From the NCBI GenBank assembly GCA_039619475.1, contig CM077116.1, forward strand, positions 175,055,863 through 175,119,862: DNA of 64,000 nucleotides, read 5' to 3'. Shown piece after piece: positions 12,905-24,140 of the stretch. The translations under genes and the position numbers were made by a program. The notes beneath the pieces are model-generated. The model ran no database searches, was not told where the DNA came from, and saw only the letters and a program-made list of their open reading frames with translations. This stretch comes from Icerya purchasi (taxonomy: Eukaryota; Arthropoda; Insecta; Hemiptera; Monophlebidae). The number at the start of each line of letters is the position of its first letter. Position 1 is the stretch's first letter.

Positions 12905-13350
12905 GGGGACTAGACTAATTAGGATTAATCTACTTCAAGTATATGCACCTAGTGCGGGTTGCTTCAGATGAAGAGGTACAGTTATTTTATGATCAAGTGA
13001 GTGATGTGCTTAGATTGCTCCCACGACGTGAAATCAATATCGTCATGGGCGATTAACGAAAAGAAGATTATCGTCGGGAGTAATTAGAAGAATACTGTGA
13101 AATACTCTTTAGTTATGTGATAAGTCTCAAATGGATTTGAGACCAGAATTCTGGAAGGAAAAGTAGAGGGAAAAAGAAGACTTCAAACAGATGATAGTTT
13201 GACATGATCCGGACAGCTGTAGGAAAAAGTTACGTAGAATGTGTTGGACTGGCCCACAACAGAGATCAGTGGCGACATCTTATACATCACATGGACACAC
13301 ACCATAATCACGATATCTCCACGAGGGATTCACGAGGCTCATTGATGATG
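12905..13350 (+). mobile_element. Internally deleted RTE-type LINE relic
   Basis: 12908-13060 encodes an AP-endonuclease fragment: TRLIRINLLQVYAPS, then (after a shift) DEEVQLFYDQVSDVLRLL and INIVMGD. This matches the VIQVYAPT...FYEDL...IIGD block of RTE/BovB endonucleases. Immediately after, 13150-13300 encodes the far C-terminus (LEGKVEGKRR, then LAHNRDQWRHLI), like the GK..GKR.RGR...DREAWR end of RTE polymerases. The reverse transcriptase domain between them is missing. The 3' end runs into GATGATGAT, typical of RTE tails. A related 3' end is found at 40459-40992. Confidence 0.65.
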
Positions 13351-14230
13351 ATTTAAATCATATAATTTTCCGACTTTCATCGGTGGTATATCTGAAAAAC
13401 ACTTTTTCGACAATATTCCTAAGTTTAGAAAATGCGCGGGAGATGACCGCTTGATTTTTTCATTCTCCGTGTGCGCAAAGCCGTATCTGAGGAAGGATAT
13501 TCCTCTACGAAATGAACAGCTTTAAAAGGGAGGTGATCGATGTTTAAGTGATCATCGCATTTTTTTGGCCGGTTATTTGAAAGTAAGCAATCATATGGAA
13601 ACTGAAAATAAATAAAGTCACAATATCTTCGTTTCGCAATGAAATATTGTTATTTACGCTTTACGTGATGGATTTAAATATTATATCAATTATACAAGAC
13701 GTCATTATAGAGAACTATACGGATGATAATTTGTAAAAATATTTCTGGCTTACGAATATTTGTTTTTATTGTTTTTGAGAATACTTCAGCGTGAAAACGA
13801 GATTAATGCAATCTATACAAAAATGTAGCTTTCGTGTATATATTACATTGGTCGGTGTTTAGCTGCTTGTGAAACTTATTTTTTGGTCAATTAACTTGCA
13901 AGTTTATATAAAATGAGCAATCCTCTTATATAGAGCACCTGCTATTCTGAGATTTGATCAAATTCACGAATTAATAGGAGGTTTAAAGATCTACAGATAT
14001 ACGACCGGTCTAGGAAATGGAGGCTATCGCGTCAGTGATCAAATTTCTATTTTTGGTTTAATAAAAAGTAAATTTAACAATTCGTTTATTCACCACGTGT
14101 TAAATGAAAAATTCGTCATGAAATAAATTTATCCATTACGCAAACTAAAATATAGAGTTATACAATTGCAACTTTCGTATTACGTGCACATTATTGTTAC
14201 ATTTTTAAATGTCTGTAAAACTCAATAATA
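13351..14230. other. Gene-free AT-rich stretch
   Basis: Nothing recognised on either strand. Confidence 0.5.
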
Positions 14231-14239
14231 AATTGATCA

Positions 14240-14318
14240 GCAACTTTGAAATAAATCCGAGCAAGGCTTGCTCAATCAGCAACTTCGGAATAAATCCGAG
14301 CAAAGCTTGGCCACCAGC
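14240..14318 (+). repeat. 39-bp direct tandem duplication
   Basis: Two neighbouring units share GCAACTT-(T/C)G(A/G)AATAAATCC and GAGCAA-GCTTG, with period 39 bp. The duplication directly precedes the ATCT/TA microsatellite. Confidence 0.75.
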
Positions 14319-14325
14319 TGCTATA

Positions 14326-14421
14326 TTTATCTATCTATCTATCTATCTATCATATATATATATATATATATATGTATGTATATGTATGTATATGTATGTG
14401 TGTATATGTATATATATAGAT
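14326..14421. repeat. Compound microsatellite (ATCT)n (TA)n (TATG)n
   Basis: Runs of ATCT, then TA, then TATG-type units. ORFs across it are low-complexity Tyr/Ile/Cys/Met readings and are not genes. Confidence 0.95.
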
Positions 14422-14525
14422 ATATGCATGTGTATGTACGAAGAAGTAGATATATTTTATTAAAGATTGAAATAATTATCAAATGCCGAATTTATTAAAT
14501 CTAAAGCATTAGAATATAGAAAAAT

Positions 14526-14792
14526 TTCACCTAGTGGTTAAGGTGCTCAACTATCGTACCAGAGCTATCATGAGTTTTCAGATGTTTTCTCGTGCCGAAT
14601 CCAAGTCACTTTCAGGTATATACCTAATCCGAAACTGAATCGGCTAGCAGGGATATCTGGGAAAGTAAAGGCGGATCCCAAGCAGAAAGGAGCCGGCCTC
14701 CTATCCGCATTAATGCCGTTGAGCTTAGTACCATTATGAAAAGCTTAACTTCACAATCCATGATACCTTATCAAAAGTATGGGACTTGCTTC
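14526..14792 (+). mobile_element. SINE family 2, full-length-like copy
   Basis: The head reads CCTAGTGGTTAAGGTGCTC, a tRNA-like A box. A decayed B box (GTGCCGAATCCAAGTCAC) follows 60 bp later. The body holds GGCGGATCCCAAGCAG, CCGGCCTCCTATCCGCATT and GTTGAGCTTAGTACC. The copy ends at CCCATACTT...TTGC-like sequence with a T-rich tail. A truncated reverse-oriented copy of the 3' part lies at 46905-46965. The A-to-B spacing and B box are degraded, so this is a SINE and not a tRNA. Confidence 0.6.
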
Positions 14793-17157
14793 TTTTTTTT
14801 TTACCTTACGAGTTATTTTAGAAAATCGAAAGAAATATAAGAAATATGAAAATGAAATTCGTAAATAGTAAGATGAATCTGAAAAATAAGTATATGTAAA
14901 ATTCAATCTTTCGATTCACAGATAATGGTCTTCCGTAATTCTTATAGAAGGGTCAGTTTTAATTGACCACGTGTCATCTTTCGCAAAGTGAAATGTGTTA
15001 TAGCATAAAAAAAAAAGAAGATGATTAAAGATTAATTGTTATAGGATCTTCTAAAACTTAAGAAACTAAACGTTGCAGGATTATCATATTACTTCCGGGT
15101 GGCAAAAAAGTTATATGCGTAGTATACTCGTCAGTTAATTTCGGATTAATACATTAGAAAAACGAAAATAGAATTATTCAAATTATTAGAGGATATGCAA
15201 TAAGCAACTAAAAGTACAATATTTGTATGAAAAACTTTAGAAGAAATATACGCTTATTTAACGCCCCAAATATGAAGAAAATTAGGTTAATAATGTGGAC
15301 AACGCTTAAAACGGTGGAAAAAAATTGTCGAATCCATTGTAGTAATCAATAAATTTAAATGATAGTCAACAATCGATAATAGTAAATAACAATTAAATGG
15401 GCCACTGAACACACGTGCGGGACTTCGAAATAATAAACATACACACAATGGACGTTTATTTTACATACTTATATTTCGAATATCTTAATAATATTATGAA
15501 AAATCTATAAAAAGAATCGGACATTGCTTTTTTCTTGGTCTAACTTTCGCCATATGACTGGAAAAAAATTATACCGCTCCCAACATGTAATAATTTAGTT
15601 AATCTACCTTGACAGCTTGTTCGATAAACACAACTTCGAGTAAACATGTGTCTTCCACCATGTTCGGTCCCACTGACTATTACAATTATTACACGGCCGT
15701 TGAACTCAAACGAAAAACTTAAAAGTTGTTTTAATGCGCGTTGAAACGAAATTGACCTGATTTAAACGGCTCATCGTGTCACCATTATCACAACGCAACT
15801 AAACTCTTACTAGATTCTTCCTACCATTTATACTCTCCGAAAATAACCTTCAATTCGCTCCTTTTCCTGAAGAAATTTCGTGATGTCCTCTCTGCCGGTC
15901 CTCATTTTCAGCCGTCATTCTGTTCTTCTTCCCAATCTTTATTCTTTCCTTTTAATATCCCCTTCTAGACTTCCTTTAAAATATATTTCTCGCGCACATA
16001 CTTAACAGGCGCCCACTAGATTTTCGGAATAATCAAGTATCAGAGAAGGCGGAAATTTTCTCCGTAGTCGCTGTACTTATAGCGCAACTCCCTTTTAACT
16101 CTTTACGATTCTGCCAATGCTAACGCTTCCTCGTCATACATGCCATTTGACTTACTTTTTGTCCTCTGCCTGAGCTCGGGAAGTTTAACTGTTTCACGTG
16201 CCGACGCCATCTTCATTCCTTCCACTTTTCTCATTTCCGATACATTAATCTTGTCACTTTTCTTTCAGTCACCGGCATTTCAAATCATTTCCACCTCCAA
16301 GAACGCTTCTTCTTATTAAAATCACCTCACATTAACTTTCCCGGAAGTAAAATGCTTTTTTGAAAGCTTTTCCTCTCGATTTTTAAAAAAATTGAATACC
16401 TACACTTATTGGCATCATCTGTTTCATCCTCTTCTTTTCTCTCTGCTGCTTTTGAAGCTTCTTTTAAGGTAGTCTCACACCTGAATTTCTTTTTACACCG
16501 TAATGTACATGTAAAGATCAACGCGAATACTTTTTTTCTACACAACTCAATTTACACATACGGCCGCCACCGAGCGAAACCGCAAATTTATCTTTCCTTT
16601 CACATTTCATATCAGTTGCAGCAGCAAAAATTAACGGGCTCTGTTCAGTAGTCCTGATTTTTCAAATGTATTGCGGTTTTTTGATTATCTTATCTGCACG
16701 TTAGAGAGATCATTGTGGAACACTATGTGAACCGGAACAATAAAAAATGCGAGTATTTATTTAAAAATCGTGTCTAACTGAACTGTTCAATTAATCCCTG
16801 CATTTGTATGTACTCGCTTTTCGCTACTTTTGGAATAATTTCGTTTACAGTTCAAAAAATCAACATTTTTTTTTTCTATTTCTCCGGTACACAACATCGA
16901 TGTTCTTCAGCGCACTGAGGCGCACGACAATTATTTACAGCTTGAAGTATCAGTAGAGATGAGTCATCAAATTAATTTAAATTGAAACAGATTTTTATTA
17001 AGTATTTCTTCATCATTTATTTTAGCCGTAAATCTAACCGGACGATAAATTGAAGCGCACGAAACATGATTACGGAAACTATAAATATTGTAAGAGCCTT
17101 GAATGGACCAAAATGGAGAAGTCATCGTAAAACAAATTTTAATAACTAATAAAATTT

Positions 17158-17192
<35 letters not shown>

Positions 17193-17592
17193 GGAAAGCG
17201 CGACAACAAAAATCTTGTGCGTAGAATCAATGTAAGAGAATCAACAATTAAATAGCAATTCGGTCAGAGATAAATAATAAAAAAGAACCGAAGTATACAG
17301 ATGACGGACAAAGAAAGAAATGACAACATATATGAAGCACAGCAGGGACGTGTCAAATGTTCGGAGTTGAGTGTAAAAAAAAAGATCGTTAATTTAAGAG
17401 GGACGGCCACTCAAACAGAATATGCTTGAAATCGCAGAAAGAAATTCTTAATCAGTCTATTCTTAAATGGACCATTTAAAAAACCAAAGCAGATTGACCT
17501 CTTACAGAATGTGGCGTTAATTACCGCAGGTGATATACGAACGTATCTATAACCGTTCCGCTGAGAGGTTCTTGCCGCGGTACTTCCAGTGA

Positions 17593-17627
<35 letters not shown>

Positions 17628-18595
17628 TTATAAGTGAGGTAATTTTTTTTCTAGAAGTGAAGGCAATAATAACTTTCATTCAATAAATGCATTATTACGT
17701 GCACTATGTCCACACAGTACTAATGGGGAGCATAGTGCATAGATGCCCGGCCTAGTATCCAAATCGGTCAAAAAACTATTATATACGGGTTTTGTGGTCG
17801 CAAATGAGCAATTTCATGTTTCAGAAAATCGTGCTCGAAATATAAATGAAAATTTACAGGTATACAGCTAAAAACAAAATTATGCAAGTATTGGGAATAA
17901 TTCATACCTCGCATAAAAGAAGAATTGGCTAGAAACTGGAGTGCAGAGTACAAAAATGCATTAGCGAAGTCAAAGGATAAAGAATTTATTATTCCGTCGT
18001 GAATAAGATGGTGAGTTATCCGAGTTTTAAGGTAATTACACGGCTATAGTGTCTATCGAGTGAGGTTGAGTCATCATCGGACGCCATATTTCATTCAGCG
18101 AGAAGAGGAATAATACATAGATAGTAAGCTCTGAATATGGATTAGAGGGTTCGATTGAGCATGTTGCTTAGTAATGTGAGACACGTAATAAGCAAAAAGA
18201 GAAAGCCCCCCCCCCGGTTTTTCGTTTTTTTTTATTATTTCTTTTTTTTTTTAATGGTTCTCCGTTTTGGGTGACAAATTTATTTAGTGCAATCTGTGTA
18301 TAAATTTACAAAGTGTACTTATGCATAAATATTTTACCTTTCCACATAATAAAAAACAAAAAAGAAAATACTTCTTGTGTGAATATGGTGGGTACTTAGC
18401 TATTAACACCAGTAAAGTTATAATTGTTGAGACTAAGCATTATAAAGTTTGCAATAATGATGTTTATATATGGTGACTAAATTTTTTTTTTTTCATATCG
18501 ATAATGGCATACTCTTCTTCTTCTCTTCTTTATTGTTATTTAAAATGACCCGGTTAGAGAAATTTTAAACAAATATTATACCGCAATAGTCTTAT
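14793..18595. other. Gene-free region with long poly(T) and (TA)n tracts
   Basis: No exon is recognised. Poly(T) of about 32 bases lies at 17160-17191 and (TA)n at 17594-17623. The part at 15600-16650 looks less AT-rich but shows no convincing protein. ORFs at 16327-16651 on both strands are not recognised. Confidence 0.5.
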
Positions 18596-18960
18596 TGCTC
18601 TAGATTGACTTTCGTCACGGAGATTCTCAGTTCGATCCCAGGCGACGGAAAAAATCATTACAAATAATATTAAATAATCGCTAATAGAACCATTTGAAAG
18701 GCAATGATAAACATGTATACTATCGTATGCGCGCTAGTTACTATATAGACAGTAACACTTAAGAGAATGCATTTTTGTGCAGCGATATATAAATCAATCA
18801 CAATGTCAGTTGCAAGTGTGGTCTTACGTGTACACATTCGTACTGCATATAAACAATTGCCGTGAACACTATCCCTATGTCTGTAATACTAGAATATAGG
18901 TAATCACGACGCTCGGAACCGAGAAATACGACTTATATCGTCATCTATATTCGTGTACGA
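18596..18960 (+). mobile_element. SINE family 1, copy b
   Basis: This copy keeps the clearest B box of the family (GTTCGATCCCAGGCGACGG at about 18632-18650). The shared body follows: AAAGGCAATGATAAAC, GCGCGCTAGTTACTATA, CAAGTGTGGTCTTACGTGTACAC and GACGCTCGGAACCGAG. The last motif is also seen as GACGCTTGGAGTCAAG in the 57960 copy. The A-box end is decayed. Confidence 0.65.
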
Positions 18961-19053
18961 GACAGTGCGAATGAGTTGCGTTATACTAATTCACTGATGT
19001 TAACATTAACTCTCTAGAACTGCGTAGATTGGTCAAAAAGCGAAAGTTGTGCC

Positions 19054-19082
<29 letters not shown>
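19054..19082. repeat. Poly(A) tract, 29 bases
   Basis: An uninterrupted run of A. It may be a retroposon tail, but no element body could be assigned to it. Confidence 0.9.
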
Positions 19083-19084
<2 letters not shown>

Positions 19085-19311
19085 AATATTAATATCGAGA
19101 AAACGTTTAAAATACCAGCTCTTCACCTTGTTTGCGGGAACAACGATGATGCTACAGACTTAATAGAGTTAAAAAGTAAAAAATGAAACACCGAAAAATT
19201 CTTATTTTGTCAGGCTACTTTTTTTTTTCTTCAGGGCTGCTGAAGACGATGCATAATAAAACGAATATGGCATTCTTTTAAACGCAACAAATATCTGCGA
19301 TTGTAACTTAA

Positions 19312-19761
19312 ATGCATAATTGTATCGTAGATGACCTTTCAAAAACAGTTTTTCACAGTCAACACCATCAACATTTCCCTGGATGGAATTTGATAGATTG
19401 GCACAAATTAACGTTCAAACACAGTGCGACGGTAAACATAAAGAAATTGCCGGTGGAATTAGAAAATATTCCTATAGTCTTCAGAGTAATGTTGTCGTCA
19501 CGAATACAAGTTGATTTACAGTACTGTATATTCTCGTTTAAGTTAAAAATCGGGTATTGTTTAACGGCAGAAATACTAAAATGTATTTGCGGAGAGCTTT
19601 TTATACGTGCGGTCTGGAGTTTTTACAACTATAATGACACAAGCAAATTATACGAGAATTTTTGTAGCATTTATACATTGAGCATTGCGCAGGTAGTCTC
19701 TGACACCACCGGTGAGCATTTATATAGACGCGTAAAAATGAATAAGGCTTTAAGATGGTAG
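19312..19761 (+). CDS. Unidentified 149-codon ORF, doubtful
   Basis: An ATG-started, uninterrupted reading of 149 codons, and the longest outside the Cdh1, Topors and LINE readings. I recognise no domain. The product is mixed in composition and less skewed to Ile/Phe/Tyr/Lys than the random ORFs around it. It contains a Cys-containing hydrophobic stretch (YCLTAEILKCICG, residues about 82-94) and a basic C-terminus (YRRVKMNKALRW). The stop overlaps a donor-like word: GGTAGGT follows AAGAT, so the reading could be an exon that splices out just before the stop. No acceptor, partner exon or relative was identified. A chance ORF remains the simplest alternative. Confidence 0.2.
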   Translation: MHNCIVDDLSKTVFHSQHHQHFPGWNLIDWHKLTFKHSATVNIKKLPVELENIPIVFRVMLSSRIQVDLQYCIFSFKLKIGYCLTAEILKCICGELFIRAVWSFYNYNDTSKLYENFCSIYTLSIAQVVSDTTGEHLYRRVKMNKALRW

Positions 19762-19779
19762 GTTCGGATATGTGTCACC

Positions 19780-22700
19780 TAAACTGACTTATTAATTAAA
19801 TATCCAAGAAGGTCTGAAATAGACCAGCTAAAATCTGTGCCGGGTGGGGGGAAAAAAGAACAACAAAAAAACACTGCATATCCGTCTGAATTAAAAATGG
19901 TGTTTTCTAACACACTAACTATTTTATAAAATTCCTTCGTGATATAAAAAATAAAAAAAAAAAAAAAGCTTGAATGTTGTTTTATATCATTTGCTTTTTT
20001 CAAAGGTACTAAAAAAAAATTTTCTTTCGTACAACTAGTTTTCTTCAGTTAATGGAAAATCTTAATTCTGTTTCAGAACTGTAAGATTGCTCAAATTTCA
20101 TAGTTAATTAACAGATCTATGATTTTCTAAATGCCTATAATGTAATAGTGTAAAACTTTGAAGATGTGACAATTTCTGCTATTTAAAGTTTGCAGAAAAG
20201 CTAGAGATGTTTAAAAAATATTTCATTACAAATAATTTAATATTTTCAAATTATATCGATTGTACGAATACGCCGCAAACTTTTGACGCGGTTAAATGAA
20301 TAGACTTCTATAATATTCTAGTAACAATAATTCCAGGTATTTTCGGTTAGATAATTCTAATAAAGCACGAAATATGCAACCCCGCATTATTATTATTATT
20401 TTATTAGCTTCTCTTAGCAAAAAGGGGTTGCTCCGACTCAGAACATTTCCCTAGTCAGCATGTTAAATCTCCCGCGTCCTCTCACCGCTTTTCCGAGTAT
20501 TTTCCCGCTGGAAGCTAGTATGAATAACCGGTCCTTCTGTAGTCCAACCGTAAAACCGCATTGCGGCTTTTAAATTCCAAACAATCTTGGCTAGACAATA
20601 ATTCGAACCCCTATATATTCGGAAATTTGTGTCGCTTAACGAAGTTACGGACTGATTAATTATAGAGCAAACGATTTTATCTTTAATTTTTACTCATTGC
20701 TTCTCTCTCTAGCAAAACACAGTATTGTTAAAAAATTGCATCGAGTAGCAATAGTTCAGGACATAAATGCACGAGAGCACTTCCTTCAGAAAAGACATTA
20801 CAAGGACACTGCTGAATACGGAAACATTTCAATTTTTTTCACCATTAATCTAATCAGCTTTTAATTAATTTATTAAAATGCAAAACACAATACATATATA
20901 CATACATACCTATATATATATATATATATGTATATGTGGTTAAATTCATAAACGGTATCGCAAGATAAGAGCAAACCCGGATGATTATTAGCCGGCTATT
21001 TTTAGAATTCGTTCAATGAACTCAGACAGATAGAAAAACGCAGTATAAAACGAACGCCCGTAGAGTAACCCGTTATAATCCTCCATACAGTTCAGCCACC
21101 ACATTTCGAAGCTCTATCGTACAGTTTAGTCCGGTGACTTATTGCCTGACTATGCCGGTGGTAGCTAATTTTAGAAGTCACCTTTGAACTTGGTATAAAT
21201 CGTTAGCCGGCCAGAACTGTAGCACTTTCATTTTTGAACTGATTCCGAAGCGAAACGCACTTTTAATTTGAACTTTTTTTCATTTATTTATTTATTTATT
21301 TATTATTTTGTTCAAATTTCTAAATACGAAATCAACAACGTCTGACAGATCACACTTATTGCATCGTATTTGATGAAAAACCAATTTAAACATAAAATTA
21401 CGCAACGCCACATTTATACGTCTGCACAGGGCTGCTGCAACTATGAAAACACTAAGCTTAATTAGGAAATGCATACGAGACATACTCATCTGTTCAGATC
21501 GGAAATGGCCGAGACGCGAATTGCGAATTAGCGCAAAGTTTACACAAATGTGCCGAGGAAGCTGCAATTAAGATTTCATTCGGACACTATTATAGTCGTA
21601 AGAGAAAAAAATGAGGAAAAAGAATATACACGTAGTATATAGATGTTTGCGCTGAAAATATACATACACACCTTTCCGCGACCTTTAGTTGATATAAAGC
21701 TCGTTGTCAATAATGAAACAGTACTGATACAGCAGCGGCGGATCCAGAAATTATATAATTACATAATATCTTACATACGGCAGACAGTAGATTTGAGAAA
21801 TACCCCTTGTTTCATAAAGAAAATCAAATAGCGACCTTTATAGAAATTCATAAAAATGTGTTTTAAAAATACATAATAACTACAATTTTTAATTTAAATT
21901 TTGTCTTATATTTAGGGGGTAAAAAATAAAACGAAATTATAAAATTATACCTTAAATAATATGGTAGTTTACAATTTGAATATTAAATTACTAGAAAGAA
22001 TAAAACGATGGTATTTTTATTAGGCTTTACTTTTTTTTTTTTTTTACATATTAGTAATCCGATATGAATTCTTTGTCCGTAAACAAGTTAAAAATATGTA
22101 TATATATATATATATTTCTCACTGAACTATTTTTAATTGCATTTTCAAAATAAAAATTAAAAATAAACGAAAAAGGGCGCAAAAGATCGATATGACAGTT
22201 GCGTTTAAAACAGAATAAAAACGGAACATTAACAGTTTTACCAGAAAACAGTATTAAATATTAGTTAGATAATTAAATCCATAGGGGCCACACATTTATA
22301 CAAATCTTTTTTTTATCGTATAAATTAAGTTTCTCTGTTGTAATAAATTTTTTCATCGTCCAAGTTTTGGTTCTTTCGGGGGTGGGGGGTCTCTCCTGTT
22401 TCTTTCCCCGTGGATTCGCCACCGGATACAGATAAACGGCAGACTTTTATTTCTTGCCATCTTCTCGACTCATTAAATCGCTGAAAGACCGAGAAATACA
22501 AAAACCGAAAATGAAAAGCACCGGGTAATAGGAAATTCGATATCGTGAAGAATTTTTAAAATGAAGCGAGGCGATGGAATTTTTTAAATAAAGTTGAAGA
22601 AGGGAAAAAACGCGCGCGTATCGACAAGAATATATAGAAAGATAAATACGAAGAGGGTGGTACAACGAAAAAGAAGTTTATAAAGAAGAATTTAAACAAC

Positions 22701-23155
22701 TATTTTTTCGTTCAAAAAAAAAAAACAAAAAACAAACGTTTTTCTTTGATTTTCTTCGGAAAATCAGTTTAAGGGTGGGAAAATATTGATTTAAAAAAAA
22801 ATTTTAATTCGAAATTTTCCTTACTTTTGACAATTTTTTAGAAATGGATTCTTCTAAAAACCCGTACACGAGTTTTTAATAAAATTGTTCACCGTACATC
22901 TGCGCTTCTTTGACATTTAGTATCGCTAAAAAAATAGTAATATACCTATCTCGATGTTTGAATTTTTGACCGCACGTCTGTGTACTACTTTGGCATTTAG
23001 TAGCGCAAATAATAGTCTCGAGTTTTGCATGTGCGGCGACGCCACCCACATCCTAATTACTACAGTGAAAACACCGAAGTGAAATTGTTTTTTTTTTTTT
23101 TTTTTTTTTTGGTTTTCTTTGTGGCTCGCCTGATGTCCACATTGAAGCAACGACG
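19780..23155. other. Gene-free AT-rich region
   Basis: No recognised exon. Microsatellites include (ATT)n near 20388-20402, (TA)n near 20911-20930, (TTTA)n near 21283-21305 and (TA)n near 22098-22115. A poly(T) run lies at 23089-23110. The 91-codon minus ORF at 21292-21567 is not recognised. Confidence 0.5.
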
Positions 23156-24140
23156 CGAGAGGAATTTATCTACATCGCACATTTACGGAAAATCGGGTTG
23201 ATATCCTGCCTAAACGGAACATCGCTGCCTAATCGAACGCTAGACACGGTAGCTAATTAAGTATGAGACTGACAATGAGTTGAGCACATGCAGGACATAT
23301 CGCGCGTCCGCGTCACAAATACTTTACGATGGAATATGACGTGTCACGACGATGACGTAAAAGTCTAAACGATGCACACCATATCCGCTCATTTTGGAAA
23401 ACGAACGAATTACATTTCTAAGTAGATACCGAGTTATTTTTATTGGAGAAATAAAGAATCGCGACCGTCCCACCTTCAGCCTTGATTACACACTTATATT
23501 CTTTATGCAAGTTCGTCAGACGATTTCATGAAGCCGGAAGAAACTAATCGCGCGGCTTTAATGTACCCCGGGAACAAGATCGGTAAATGGATGCACTCAA
23601 AACTGTCTTTTTTGTCTTGAACAATGTTTTCATTCATGCACGAAATAAGCGAAGATCGCCTTTCTTTCTGCCTACGTGTGTCCATCCGTCTCGACAGCGA
23701 CTGAAAGTGCTGTTTCCCGAGGTCTTCGTACTGATTTTACCGTCGGGCAACGGCACGGTTTTTTCTTTTTAATTACGTCACTGCAATATCACCGCGCACG
23801 TCAAAAAATCGTCGATGCGCGTATATCTTAATTACGAGGTTCTGTCTGCAAATGTAGAGATAGTAATAAGTTTTCTTTGTTGCACCGACGTTAGGAAAAA
23901 AACAATTTCCCGACTATAAATTCCGTTGGTTATTTTTCTCGCGTGTTTCATCCTCAACAGCAGATCTGAAAATTTCGCCGTAAATGCCGCACGCCTCTTA
24001 TCGGCATGTATTTTTAAATGATAACAGAACATCATCGAAAATAATTTTAAAAAGGTTAAATAAAGAATCATTTTGCTTCGCATTATTCGCCCCCTCCCGC
24101 CGGTTTTGAGTCCTTGTATTATCTTGCACGCCGACGTGAG
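23156..24140. other. Less AT-rich, CpG-containing block without recognised gene
   Basis: This block is noticeably richer in CG words (for example CGCGCGTCCGCGTCAC at 23301-23316) and nearly free of homopolymers. Two unrecognised ORFs overlap it (23587-23772 plus, 23832-24149 minus). ACGATGACGTAAAAG near 23350 contains a TGACGT core of CRE/ATF type. A promoter or untranslated exon is possible, but I cannot show one. Confidence 0.3.

Noticed and set aside
14209..14498. Two overlapping ORFs of 76-84 codons
   Set aside because: They read through the ATCT/TA microsatellite and the 39-bp duplication, giving low-complexity Tyr/Ile/Cys/Met peptides.
14526..14610. tRNA-like head resembling a tRNA gene
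   Set aside because: The spacing and B box are wrong for a tRNA, and it is followed by a body with a second copy at 46905.
15890..16330. Possible pogo/psq-type helix-turn-helix remnant on the minus strand (NGMYDEEALALAE)
   Set aside because: The match is one short word with no second helix or DDE block; too weak to list.
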